In this document: one piece after another, positions 24,403-32,878 of the stretch
Position numbering within the stretch: the stretch's first letter is position 1
How the letters are laid out: every line of letters starts with the position of its first letter
Source: Cellulomonas humilata
GTDB taxonomy: Bacteria; Actinomycetota; Actinomycetes; Actinomycetales; Cellulomonadaceae
NCBI RefSeq assembly: GCF_030814415.1
Contig: NZ_JAUSVB010000001.1
Span: 372,001-436,000, forward strand
Length of the DNA stretch: 64,000 bases
Reading direction: 5' to 3'
The notes under the pieces: generated by a model
Database searches by the model: none
Told to the model about the DNA's origin: nothing
What the model saw: only the letters and a program-made list of their open reading frames with translations
Translations under genes and position numbers: made by a program

Positions 24403-25044
24403 GTGGCTGCACGCGACTACGGGCAGTACTGCGCCATCACGCAGGCCCTGGAGCTCGTCGGCGAGCGCTGGGCACTGCTGATCGTCCGTGACCTGCTCGT
24501 CGGGCCGCGCCGCTACGGAGAGCTCGCCGCGGGGCTCCCCCGCATCCCGAGCAACATCCTGGCGGCGCGGCTCAAGCAGCTGCAGGAGGCCGGCGTCATC
24601 CGCCGGGTGCCGCGCTCGCGCATCATCATCTACGAGCTCACGCCGTACGGGCACGAGCTCGAACCCGTCGTGCTCGCGCTCGGCGCCTGGGGCTTCAAGT
24701 CGATGGGCGACCCGCGCGACGAGCAGATCATCACCCCCGACGCGATGACCATGACCCTGCGCACCGCGTTCCGCCCGGAGGTCTCCGCCGACCTGCCCAC
24801 GACCGCCTACGCCGCGCGCCTCGGTCCCGCCGAGCTCCTCATCCGCGTCGACGGCCCCACCCTCGACGTGACGCGCGGCGACGGACCGGTCGACCTAGCG
24901 TTCGCCGCCGGCCCCGACATCCGTCGGCTCATCTCGGGCGAGCTCGCCCCCGATCGCGCCATCGCGACCGGCGTCGTGGAGGTGCTGCGCGGACCGGGGA
25001 ACCTCCTCGACCGCTTCGCGAGCACGTTCCACCTGGCCGCCTGA
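24403..25044 (+). CDS. HxlR-family regulator with SCP2-like C-terminal domain
   Basis: A 213-aa protein. Residues 1-100 are the HxlR winged helix (GQYCAITQALELVGERWALL, then RRYGELAAGLPRIPSNILAA and YELTPYGHELEPVV). The last 90 residues (PTTAYAARLGPAELLIRVDG ... RRLISGELAPDRAIATGVVE) resemble a sterol carrier protein 2-like small domain, which could bind a hydrophobic ligand. The conserved Cys near the N-terminus (YC) is a possible redox switch, as in other HxlR/MarR-type sensors. The GTG start follows the VOC stop by 5 bp. It probably regulates its own operon through the CACTTG-N7-CAAGTG site. Confidence 0.85.
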   Translation: MAARDYGQYCAITQALELVGERWALLIVRDLLVGPRRYGELAAGLPRIPSNILAARLKQLQEAGVIRRVPRSRIIIYELTPYGHELEPVVLALGAWGFKSMGDPRDEQIITPDAMTMTLRTAFRPEVSADLPTTAYAARLGPAELLIRVDGPTLDVTRGDGPVDLAFAAGPDIRRLISGELAPDRAIATGVVEVLRGPGNLLDRFASTFHLAA

Positions 25045-25048
25045 GCTC

Positions 25049-25534
25049 CTACCGGCGCACCGGTCCGAGCCAGCGCGGCACCCGCCGCCGGTACTCGTCG
25101 TACGGCGCACCGAACCGCTCGTGCAGGAACCGCTCCTCGGGGAGGATCGCGCCCCACAGGAGGAGCAGCACGGCGGCCGGGAACAGCACGAGCCCCCAGA
25201 ACGTGGGCGCCAGCAGCGCCAGACCGACGTAGAGCGCGAGCAGGCCGACGTACAACGGGTTCCGGGAGAGCCGGAACGGCCCTTCCTCGATCATCGCGTT
25301 CGTGTCCTGCCCCGGCAGCAGCCCGGTCCGGTGCCGGCGGAACAGCCACAACGCCCAGCCGTTCCACCCGACGAACACGATCACCAGCGCCCAGCCGAGC
25401 GGAACCCGCCACCCGCCCAGCTCGACCGAGTCACCCCATGCCACCGTGGCCAGCCAGCCGACCAGCAGCGGCGCGCCGACCGCGACCGGCGGCCAGAGCC
25501 GGAACGACACGACTCCCGAAGGACTGTGCGCCAT
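25049..25534 (-). CDS. ICMT/PEMT-like membrane methyltransferase
   Basis: A 161-aa protein with four to five membrane helices. It has the isoprenylcysteine/phospholipid N-methyltransferase signature GPFRLSRNPLYVGLLALYVG followed by EERFLHERFGAPYDEYRRRV and PRWL. These enzymes bind SAM at the membrane interface; the bacterial substrate is unknown. Two in-frame ATGs are possible, 25558 (too close to GGAGG) and 25534 (MAHSPSG, chosen). It follows the Fic gene by a short gap on the same strand and is probably cotranscribed. It converges with the HxlR gene. Confidence 0.8.
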   Translation of the reverse strand: MAHSPSGVVSFRLWPPVAVGAPLLVGWLATVAWGDSVELGGWRVPLGWALVIVFVGWNGWALWLFRRHRTGLLPGQDTNAMIEEGPFRLSRNPLYVGLLALYVGLALLAPTFWGLVLFPAAVLLLLWGAILPEERFLHERFGAPYDEYRRRVPRWLGPVRR

Positions 25535-25569
25535 CCCGTCATTGTCGCGGCTGATCATCTCCTCCAGCC

Positions 25570-26619
25570 TCAGCCGCCTCCTCGCTGGTACTTCGAGGCC
25601 AGGTACTCCTCGACCCACGTCCTGCTGGAGAGCCACTGACCGCTCTCGGTTCGCTGGGCCTTGAGTCGTCCGCGCTGCGCGGCCGCGCGCAAGGCGACGG
25701 CATTGAGCTCGGGAGTCGCCAGCGATGGCAACGGCACCAGGCGCGCGGGGCCGGCCAGGGCGGGGACGACGAAGCGCAGGACGTTGTCGAGGACGGCGCG
25801 CGCGATCTGCTCGCCCAGCGGTCCGACATTGCCTGCGTCTGCCTGCCGCAGCGCCGTGAGGTACTTGCGCCGCTCACGGTTCTGGATGATCGCCGGCGCG
25901 TATCCGAGGCGGCACAGCACGAGGTTGAGCAGGAGACGACCGGTACGACCGTTGCCGTCGATGAACGGGTGGACCTGCTCGAAGCCGACGTGAATCGCGG
26001 CAGCGGCCTCCATCGGGTGCGCCTCCGAGCTGCGGATCGTGTTCACCGAGTCGAGCCAGTCACGGATCCTCGCATCGATCAGAGCCCAGGACGGTGGCTG
26101 CATGCCTCCCGGAGACGGGTGGATGTCGTGCTCACGAAAGCTGCCGGGGCCTTCGTTCGGTCCCGCGTCCGGGTGCGGCGAGACGCCCCACACCGGCGTC
26201 ATCGCCATGGAGTGCACGTGGCGCACCTCGGTCAGTGTGAGGAGCTCACCGTCGCCGTCGAGCTCTGGGGCGAGCGCCTGCCCGTACACCCACGCAGCCG
26301 CATCGGCGTAGCCCCGGACCTCCATGTAGTCCTTGAGCTGCTTGTCGCCGACGGCGAGGCCGTCGTGCAGGAGCTGCTCGACCTCCTTGAGGACCAGCGT
26401 GTTGCCCTCGATCGCGGTCGAGTTGTGCGCGTCGTGGACCCACAGCTCGTCCCAGATGGCGCGGGCTTCAGCCGGGGACGGCAGCCCCCCGAGTCGCTGC
26501 TGCACGTCGGAGAGCGTGTCGTCGAGCAGCCTGTAGAGCGCCTCGCGGCTCATACGACCTGGGCCACCGGTGCGCCGCATCGAGGTCGAGCGGTCCTCGA
26601 TATTGTCGCGTTCCGCCAT
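25570..26619 (-). CDS. Fic-domain AMPylase-like protein with N-terminal inhibitory motif
   Basis: A 349-aa protein. The Fic core has an intact active-site motif HPFIDGNGRTGR (about residues 213-224) for nucleotide transfer to a target hydroxyl. The N-terminal domain contains NSTAIEGN (about 64-71), matching the (S/T)xxxE(G/N) inhibitory helix, so this is a class II, self-inhibited Fic protein. A winged-helix-like C-terminus (LSSRTWVEEYLASKY) is usual in such proteins and may bind DNA. ATG at 26619 is chosen because a TACCAT box ends 5 nt before it. Repeated elements upstream suggest autoregulation. Confidence 0.88.
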   Translation of the reverse strand: MAERDNIEDRSTSMRRTGGPGRMSREALYRLLDDTLSDVQQRLGGLPSPAEARAIWDELWVHDAHNSTAIEGNTLVLKEVEQLLHDGLAVGDKQLKDYMEVRGYADAAAWVYGQALAPELDGDGELLTLTEVRHVHSMAMTPVWGVSPHPDAGPNEGPGSFREHDIHPSPGGMQPPSWALIDARIRDWLDSVNTIRSSEAHPMEAAAAIHVGFEQVHPFIDGNGRTGRLLLNLVLCRLGYAPAIIQNRERRKYLTALRQADAGNVGPLGEQIARAVLDNVLRFVVPALAGPARLVPLPSLATPELNAVALRAAAQRGRLKAQRTESGQWLSSRTWVEEYLASKYQRGGG

Positions 26620-26624
26620 ATCGA

Positions 26625-26691
26625 ATGGTAACACGACAAACATTGGTGGTCGTGTCGTCGCTCTTCGAAACAAAACACGACAACATGTTGG
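26625..26691 (-). promoter_or_regulatory. Fic promoter with two direct repeats
   Basis: On the minus strand the -10 box TACCAT (26625-26630) lies 5 nt before the ATG. The proximal repeat CCAATGTTTGTCGTGTT (26630-26646) fills the expected -35/-10 spacer, and a near copy CCAACATGTTGTCGTGTT lies at 26674-26691. They look like two operator sites. The Fic protein's own C-terminal winged helix is a possible ligand. Confidence 0.5.
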
Positions 26692-26713
26692 AGCCTGGGC
26701 GCTACACGCTGGC

Positions 26714-28861
26714 TCAGCTCACGCCCTCGGCGGCGAGCGCGTCGGTCAGCAGCCCGACCAAGGTCTCCAGCTGCACGTCCGTCGACGAGGTGACGTCCTC
26801 GTCGCCCGCCCCGTCCAGCGCCCGGGCGGCGAGCCCGGACTTGGCGTCGATCAGCTCGGCGATCTTCGAGTCGATGGTCTGCGCGGCGATGATCCGCCAC
26901 GCGGTGACGGGCTCGTCCTGGCCGATGCGGTGGATCCGGTCGATGGCCTGGGTCTGCTCGGCGTGGGTCCAGGACAGCTCGGCCAGCACCAGGTTGGAGG
27001 CCACCTGGAGGTTCAGCCCGACGCCAGCGGCTGTCAGGGAGCACACGACGATCTGCACGTCAGGGTCGTCGACGAACGCGGCGATGTTCTTGTTGCGCGT
27101 CCGGGTCGTCTGCTCGCCGCGGATCGAGGCGTAGCGGATGCCGCGGTCGGCGAACGTCTGCTCGGCCTGGTCCATCACGTCGATGTGCTTGGCGAAGAAC
27201 ACGACCTTGCCGACGTTGCGGGCCAGCTGCGCGGCATAGTCGGCGGCCAGCCCGGCCTTGGCCTGACCGATCCGACGAACCATCGTGAAGACGTTCTCGC
27301 CCCCGGCCTTCGAGCTCGAGTCCTTCAGCTCCGCGGCAGCCACCCGGCGGACGAGCTCGTCGTCGATCTCGTCCTCGCCGGCCCCACCGGACCGCACGTC
27401 CACGGCCGACCTGTATCGAGCGACCATCTGCGCTGCGAGCGCGGCCTCGGCGGCACGGATCGAGCGGCCGACGGCGCCGTCGAGCTCGACCGGCAGGTCC
27501 GCGACCCGGCGAGCGGGGATGTCGGCAACCACGTCCACTTTGCGACGACGCACGATGCCCATGTCGATCACGCTGGCCCGCGCGGCGGCGTAGAACCCGG
27601 GGTCGGCCGGGGTCAGCCCGGTCTCCTCGAGGGCCGTCATCAGTGGTCCGAGCGGCTTGGAGTCGTCGATCCAGCCGAGGAACTGCCAGATCGCCCGGAA
27701 GTCCTCGATGTCGTTGATCAGCGGCGTGCCGGTGAGCGCCATCATCAGCGGTCGCGCGACGCGCTCGCGGATCCGCTCGGAGAGCGCCAGGACGTGCTGC
27801 GAGCGCTGCGAGCTCTTGTTCTTGATGAAGTGCGCCTCGTCGACGACCATCCCGCGGAACCCGTGGTCGCCGAGCCAGCCGACGTGCCGGTCGAGCAGCT
27901 CGTAGTTCACGATGACGACGTCCGCGAACCCGTCCATCCGGTCGCCGTCGCCATGGACCACGGTCGACCGTCGGAACGGAGTCCAGAGCCCCACCTCGTG
28001 CGCCCAGTTCGTCTTCACGACGTTGGGCACCACGACGAGCAGCGGGTAGGCGTCGGCCGCCTGGGCGGCGAGCAGCGCCTGCGCCGTCTTCCCGAGCCCG
28101 GGCTCGTCGGCGAGCAGGAACGTGCGATGGCCGGTGATCGTCGCCGCGACGACCTGGGCCTGGTGCGGCATCAGCTCCCGCCCGGCCGGAGTGGGCACCC
28201 GGCGAGGCTCGGGCAGCGTCATGCACGCGGGTGCACCGGTGGCGGCGCGCTCGAAGGAGTTGAAGAGCGGGTCGAGCAGCTCCCAGCCGGCCAGTCGTCG
28301 CGCCTGCGTGGCGGTCCGCTGGGCGGCGGCCTCGTAGTCCGGGGCGAGGAAAGGGTTCGCCAGCTGACGCGAGATCACCGACCTCGGCACCACCTTCGGG
28401 GCGGCGGAGGGCGCCGGCGCAGCCTTCTCGACGGGCGCGAGCTCCTCCGGCGGCTCCAGCCCGCCCGCGCGCATCAGCGTCGCCTTGTAGGCGAGTGCCG
28501 CGTCGGAGACCCGGGCCTCCTCCGCGAGCAGCTGGAGCAGCGACGTGTCCCGGGCGGCGGTCTTGGCCAGCTGCGTCGCGACCCCATCGAGCCGCTTGAG
28601 CTGCTGGGTGCGCCGCGACTCGGACAGGTCCTTGTCCGCCTTCACCCTCGCGCGCTCTTCCCGCACGAGGAGTGCCACGACCTGGAACTTCGTGCGATCC
28701 GCCGGCCGCATCGGGGGTCGCTGCACAGCGCGGTCGACCTGCCCGGCGACCTCGGCGAGCACCGGGATGATCCCCTGCTCGGTCGGACGCGTTGTCTGGC
28801 GGCGCTGCGTACCCGGGTCCGTGCGCGCGCGACCAGAGCCGCGTCGGCCTGCTCGTGCCAC
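26714..28861 (-). CDS. SNF2/SMARCAL1-like DEAH-box helicase
   Basis: A 715-aa protein. A basic, helical N-terminal region of about 200 residues precedes a SNF2-type ATPase core. This has the Walker A motif LADEPGLGKTAQAL (about 295-308) and the DEAH motif MVVDEAHFIKN. Motif III is LTGTPLIND, and lobe 2 contains VVFFAKHIDVMDQAEQ and the arginine-finger motif VI QAIDRIHRIGQ. It translocates on double-stranded DNA, remodelling or annealing it. All motifs look intact. The frame opens further upstream, but GTG at 28861 is preceded by AAGGAGGGG. No methylase, nuclease or defence partner is visible next to it. Confidence 0.88.
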   Translation of the reverse strand: MARAGRRGSGRARTDPGTQRRQTTRPTEQGIIPVLAEVAGQVDRAVQRPPMRPADRTKFQVVALLVREERARVKADKDLSESRRTQQLKRLDGVATQLAKTAARDTSLLQLLAEEARVSDAALAYKATLMRAGGLEPPEELAPVEKAAPAPSAAPKVVPRSVISRQLANPFLAPDYEAAAQRTATQARRLAGWELLDPLFNSFERAATGAPACMTLPEPRRVPTPAGRELMPHQAQVVAATITGHRTFLLADEPGLGKTAQALLAAQAADAYPLLVVVPNVVKTNWAHEVGLWTPFRRSTVVHGDGDRMDGFADVVIVNYELLDRHVGWLGDHGFRGMVVDEAHFIKNKSSQRSQHVLALSERIRERVARPLMMALTGTPLINDIEDFRAIWQFLGWIDDSKPLGPLMTALEETGLTPADPGFYAAARASVIDMGIVRRRKVDVVADIPARRVADLPVELDGAVGRSIRAAEAALAAQMVARYRSAVDVRSGGAGEDEIDDELVRRVAAAELKDSSSKAGGENVFTMVRRIGQAKAGLAADYAAQLARNVGKVVFFAKHIDVMDQAEQTFADRGIRYASIRGEQTTRTRNKNIAAFVDDPDVQIVVCSLTAAGVGLNLQVASNLVLAELSWTHAEQTQAIDRIHRIGQDEPVTAWRIIAAQTIDSKIAELIDAKSGLAARALDGAGDEDVTSSTDVQLETLVGLLTDALAAEGVS

Positions 28862-29732
28862 ATCCCCTCCTTCGCCAGCGTTCACACCACTACTGCGGCT
28901 GCCCGTCCCGGGCGCACCCGAGCGGTTCGAGCGTCGGCCACCTGACCTCTGGGCCCGGACGCACGGATCGGCTCGCGCGCAGCGTCTCCACTCGCGCGGC
29001 CTCAAAGCTCGCGCCGATCCCGACGTGTCACGCCGCCGGACTACCTCGTCAGCACCGCGGGAGCGCGGCCGTGGCCTCGCTCGATCGCCGGAGCACCTGG
29101 AGCCTACCGCCGAGTACCTCGCCAGTCAGGGCGATGCCGAAGAAGCGGCTTAGTCGTCTTGACGAATGCCCGACGAGACTGGCCGACCCGAGTCATGACC
29201 TCGGCGGCCCTGGGAGTGACGCCGTCTGGTGCGTCCTGCTGACCACACGCTGACGAGGCCAACTCGCTCGCCGTCGGCCTCCTCCTGCTCCGCACCCCTA
29301 GCGGGTAAGGCCAGCCATCTGCTGCCAGCCGCGAGCGCGCCTCCCCGTGGCGCGTTTCGACGTCAGGTGCCACGCACGACACGAGACACATTGGTGCACG
29401 GCGACCGGGGCGGCCAAGCCGCGGGCGCGCTGCCGGCGGGCGATGTAGCGAAGAGAAGTCCCAGCGATGCGTGCGTTCGGATAGGAGACCTTGGAGCAGT
29501 CCGACATGAGGGGTGGCCTTCATGAAGGATGCGCGCTGGCTAACGTCCAGTCCGCACCAGGGTCTGCCTGATATGCGCGACGCCCGGGAGTGGCTTATGC
29601 CTTGACCGAGCAAGGCTACCGCTTTGCTCGGCTGATTGGCCGCGCACTCAGCACGTCAACCAGGCAGGCGATACCCCCGACTCACCACGAAAACCTTTGA
29701 CCGGCCAACGGACGCGGACGAAGGTCGAACTC
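28862..29732. other. Gene-poor stretch of lower GC, edge of a decayed island
   Basis: No convincing coding region was found here. Open frames on both strands have random composition and no recognisable domain, and GC is visibly lower than in the flanks. It begins at the start of the SNF2 gene and runs into the broken genes beside the tRNA. Confidence 0.5.
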
Positions 29733-30403
29733 ATGCATTCAGCCATCGGCTTCTCCGGCGACGCGGACGACGTCGCCCAGAGAAGATTCTGGTTCGGACC
29801 GCCCGACAGCGGGGCACCCTCCGCTATTGGCGTGAGCGGTGTCATCGGACGATCCACCGACGTGGCGATCCTCCTCGTCGGCCTTGCTCGCTATACCGCC
29901 GGGCTCCAGATCGAGCTGGCAATCCGGTGTCGTATCGATCCCGACCTCGGCGATCGCATGCTCTCGTCGGTCGGGGGACTGTTCGCCGGCGTGGAATTCG
30001 CCGATGGACGTGCCGTCGCCGTGGGCGGGCGCTACAGCCGGAACAACAGGTCGACAGCCGACCAGAGCGTGCTTACTCATTGGGGCGGTGGTGGTGGCCG
30101 CGAGTGGTCGAGCACCCTGTGGTTGACCCCAGCGCCGCCGCCCGGAGATCCGGTGCTCGTCGTCGCCGACCCGGCCTTGGCGTGGACGAGTCGAGTTGCA
30201 CCGTGGATGCCGAAGCGCTGCGAGCGGCGGTCGAGACGGTTGAGGTCTTGTGGCCGCGCGAGCCAGATCAGGCGTACCCGGCCATTCAGCCGCCACCGCT
30301 CGACGTACCGCCCGGGGGCTGGTTCGAACGGGTACTTCCGGCGGTAAAGACCGCCGAAGGTGGCCGAACCTGCGGCGGGACCGTGGTGCCCCGTGACAGA
30401 TGA
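29733..30403 (+). pseudogene. Frameshifted actinobacterial hypothetical gene
   Basis: The N-terminal part is read in one frame from ATG 29733 (FWFGPPDSGAPSAIGVSG ... LVGLARYTAGLQIELAIRCR ... LTPAPPPGDPVLVVADPAL). The continuation is in another frame: GVDESSCTVDAEALRAAVET, then VLWPREPD and FERVLP. Together they rebuild a family I remember from actinobacteria as an uncharacterised protein of about 200 aa. The join falls near 30175-30180 (CCTTGG) and is explained by loss of one base. It could be a sequencing error, but the neighbouring integrase stub and low GC favour genuine decay. Confidence 0.6.
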
Positions 30404-30549
30404 TCCTCGGACACACCACCGCGACGATGACGATGGACCTCTACGGCCACCTGTTTCTCCGAGGCACCGTGGGTTGCGATGGAACGGATGCCAATGCTCC
30501 CCGAGCCGCCGACGCGGGAGGTCCAAACCCCGGCAGGATGAGTGAATGA
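30400..30549 (+). pseudogene. C-terminal stub of a tyrosine integrase
   Basis: The 49-residue frame begins MILGHTTATMTMDLYGHLF. This matches the LGH...T...Y.HL box that carries the last catalytic His and the nucleophilic Tyr of phage-type tyrosine recombinases. It is followed by an unrelated-looking tail to the stop. The rest of the integrase (Arg and first His box) is absent upstream, where the frameshifted gene ends. It is therefore a remnant of a mobile element, 551 bp from the tRNA-Arg gene that would be a natural attachment site. Confidence 0.7.
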
Positions 30550-30676
30550 CGATCCCGCGCCTCGGACACTCGGATAGCGCCGAGCTTGCGATCCACAAAC
30601 TCTTGGCTCAAGCCGCTCGACGACTTACCCTCCCGACGCCCCCTCGTGAGGCGATCTGTCGGCCTGTGACCACAGA

Positions 30677-30979
30677 GTGAACGGCGGAGTGAGAGTCCGA
30701 GCTACGGCCGTGCGATGGGCTTCCGACGACTTCCCCGGCTGGATTCAGGCGGTCGTGCTCGACGCCCATGGTCGCCGGCATCAGATCGTTGAGAAGGTCC
30801 CAGTACTGACCTCGCTCGTCATCACGGCCGACTCATCACTCCCGATTGAATTCTGGCTAAGCGCCGAGATGGAAAGCATCCGCGGCGACGAAGTCGCAGT
30901 CTCGTTCAGTCACGGCGTGGCGACGACCGATGGCGTGAAGGAGCTGACGATCTCGTCAGCCGACGTCCTCGGGCTCTGA
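30677..30979 (+). CDS. Small hypothetical protein, 100 aa
   Basis: A 100-aa soluble protein (RATAVRWASDDFPGWIQAVV ... GRRHQIVEKVPVLT ... LPIEFWLSAEMESI). The opening phrase and the 'pGWi/v.v...D..G..h...eK.p' pattern resemble a group of short actinobacterial proteins of unknown function that I recall only generally. The start is GTG 30677, with a second GTG 12 nt later. It lies inside the island between the integrase stub and tRNA-Arg and appears intact, unlike its neighbours. GC is lower than the window average. Confidence 0.6.
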   Translation: MNGGVRVRATAVRWASDDFPGWIQAVVLDAHGRRHQIVEKVPVLTSLVITADSSLPIEFWLSAEMESIRGDEVAVSFSHGVATTDGVKELTISSADVLGL

Positions 30980-31099
30980 GTCCCTGGTGCACCGACCTGG
31001 TGCCGTCGATGGGTGCCTGCTGACCACGAGGCACCTGCAAGCCCCGCAGCGGAGTCATCCACTGCAGCCGCCCGGCCCCTGACCTGCACCAACACACCG

Positions 31100-31172
31100 T
31101 GCGCCTGGGCAGATTCGAACTGCCGACACCCGCTTTAGGAGAGCGGTGCTCTATCCCCTGAGCTACAGGCGC
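31100..31172 (-). tRNA. tRNA-Arg (anticodon CCT)
   Basis: A complete cloverleaf can be drawn on the minus strand. The 7-bp acceptor is GCGCCTG/CAGGCGC, the D arm GCTC/GAGC, the anticodon stem CCGCT/AGCGG with loop CTCCTAA (anticodon CCT, reading AGG), and the T arm GGCAG/CTGCC with TTCGAAT. The discriminator is A; CCA is not encoded. The 3' end faces the decayed island, as expected if it served as an integration site. Confidence 0.95.
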
Positions 31173-31339
31173 GCAGAACCTGGCAGACGTGCGATCACTG
31201 CCGTGGTGGTCCTGGCGAGCGCCGCGCTGCCCTCCCAGGAGGGCCTCACGGACGCTGGCAGCCTACCGGAGAGGCGGTCGGGAGCGGCCGCGACCATGCG
31301 CGTGTGCGCAGGCTCTTGGCAGACCCGCCCACCACCCGC

Positions 31340-31345
31340 CAGAGT
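31340..31345 (+). promoter_or_regulatory. Possible -10 box of a leaderless transcript (FAD oxidoreductase)
   Basis: CAGAGT ends 6 nt before the ATG at 31352, which has no ribosome binding site. The first base departs from TANNNT. Confidence 0.35.
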
Positions 31346-31351
31346 CGTGAC

Positions 31352-32674
31352 ATGTCCACGGCCGGACCACTCCCCGCCAGCTTCGAGGGTGCCGTCCTCG
31401 TCCCAGACGACCCCGAGTACGACAGAGCGCGAGCCGTCTGGAACGGCGCCGTCGACCGTCGCCCCCAGTACGTCGTGCGGTGCGCCGGCACGGACGACGT
31501 GCGCGCCGCAGTGAGGGTCGCTCGCGAGCTCGGTCTGCCGATCGGTGTGCGCGGTGGCGGGCACAGCGCCGCGGGGTGGGCGGTGCCCGACGGCGGTCTG
31601 ATGATCGACCTCACAAGGATGCGGGGCGTCGTCGTCGACCCGGGTGCACGCACGGCGCAGGTGCAGGGCGGGGCGCTGCTCGGGTCGCTCGATGCCGCCG
31701 CGCAGCCGTTCGGACTGGCGACGACGGCGGGGATCGTGTCGCACACGGGCATCGGCGGGCTGGCGCTCGGTGGGGGCGTCGGGTGGCTCGGTCGGCAGTT
31801 CGGTCTGACCTGCGACAACGCGCTCGGGTTCGAGGTGGTGACGGCTGACGGGGAGCTCGTCCGTGCGACGGCCGACGAGAACCCCGACCTGTTCTGGGGG
31901 CTGCGGGGTGGTGGCGGGAACTTCGGTGTCGTGACGCGTTTCGACCTCACGCTGCACGACGTCGGCACGCAGGCCCTCGTCGCCGAAGTGGACCTCGACC
32001 CGGCGCGTGGGCTCGACGCGCTCCGGACGTGGCTGGCGAAGTCCGACGATGCGCCGCGGCGCGCGACCCTCTTCGCTGAGGTGCGCGCCGCGGGGCCGCT
32101 CACGCTCGGGTTCGTGTGGATCGGCCCGCCCGACGACGCAGTGCCGTTGATCGCGCAGCTCGACGTCCTCGGCAAAGCACAAGCCAGACGAGTCGCGCCG
32201 ATCAGCTACCTCGACCTGCAGCGGCAGTCGGACGTCGGCGCGGCGCACGGCTACCGGCGCTACGCCAAGAGCCACTACGTCCAGGAGCTCCCCGACGCGG
32301 CGCTCGAGGCGTTCCTCGACCACACCGAGGCGGACGTGGGGGCGGCGAGCCTGACCGCGTACGGCGGTGCCATCGCGGACGTCGACCCGGGGACGACGGC
32401 CTTCGCGCACCGCGACACGCGGTTCGAGTACGACGTCGGCGCCAAGTGGGAGGACCCGGCGGACGACGAGCGCCACGCGGCGACGTGCCGGCGGCTCGCC
32501 GCGACGATCGCGCCCTGGAGCGTCGGTGTGTACGTCAACGCGCTCGGGGCCGAGGGTGCCGCGGGAGTGCATCGTGCCTACGGAGACGCCACGTACACGC
32601 GACTACAGCAGCTGAAGTCAGCCTGGGACCCCGACAACACCTTCCGGCTCAACCAGAACATCCCGCCGGCCTGA
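31352..32674 (+). CDS. FAD-linked oxidase, berberine bridge enzyme-like
   Basis: A 440-aa protein with a PCMH-type FAD domain. The covalent-flavin histidine motif is PIGVRGGGHSAAG (about residues 65-77), then GIGGLALGGGVGWLGRQFGL and GGGGNFGVVTRF. The C-terminal BBE segment ends YTRLQQLKSAWDPDNTFRLN. The second attachment cysteine of bicovalent members is Ser (AGIVSHTGIGG), so a single 8-alpha-histidyl link is expected. It would oxidise an alcohol, sugar or ring-closing substrate with O2. It stands alone beside the tRNA and converges on a small membrane protein gene. Confidence 0.9.
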   Translation: MSTAGPLPASFEGAVLVPDDPEYDRARAVWNGAVDRRPQYVVRCAGTDDVRAAVRVARELGLPIGVRGGGHSAAGWAVPDGGLMIDLTRMRGVVVDPGARTAQVQGGALLGSLDAAAQPFGLATTAGIVSHTGIGGLALGGGVGWLGRQFGLTCDNALGFEVVTADGELVRATADENPDLFWGLRGGGGNFGVVTRFDLTLHDVGTQALVAEVDLDPARGLDALRTWLAKSDDAPRRATLFAEVRAAGPLTLGFVWIGPPDDAVPLIAQLDVLGKAQARRVAPISYLDLQRQSDVGAAHGYRRYAKSHYVQELPDAALEAFLDHTEADVGAASLTAYGGAIADVDPGTTAFAHRDTRFEYDVGAKWEDPADDERHAATCRRLAATIAPWSVGVYVNALGAEGAAGVHRAYGDATYTRLQQLKSAWDPDNTFRLNQNIPPA

Positions 32675-32679
32675 CGACG

Positions 32680-32868
32680 TCACCCGTAGAAGCTCTTCAG
32701 CGCCTCGAAGACGAGGATCGCGGGCCAGACGATCGCCTTCGGGATAGCGAGGACGAAGTCCCAGAAGTTGTCCCCGGCCGAGAAGTAGTAGATCGCGGCA
32801 CCGAAGAAGCCGATGCCGTAGACCGCGCCACCTCCGGCTGCGCCGCCGGCTGAGCTCTTGGACGTCAT
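32680..32868 (-). CDS. Small membrane protein
   Basis: A 62-aa protein with a Gly/Ala-rich N-terminus and two hydrophobic helices (GAVYGIGFFGAAIYYFSAG and FVLAIPKAIVWPAILVFEAL). It resembles short conserved actinobacterial membrane proteins of unknown role. It starts 11 bp after the LuxR-type regulator gene on the same strand and probably shares its transcript, so a link with the injection system cannot be excluded. Confidence 0.7.
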   Translation of the reverse strand: MTSKSSAGGAAGGGAVYGIGFFGAAIYYFSAGDNFWDFVLAIPKAIVWPAILVFEALKSFYG

Positions 32869-32878
32869 CTCGACCCCT

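Noticed and set aside
29104..29613. 169-codon minus-strand frame in the gene-poor stretch
   Set aside because: No domain, no ribosome binding site and mixed composition; probably chance in lower-GC decayed DNA.
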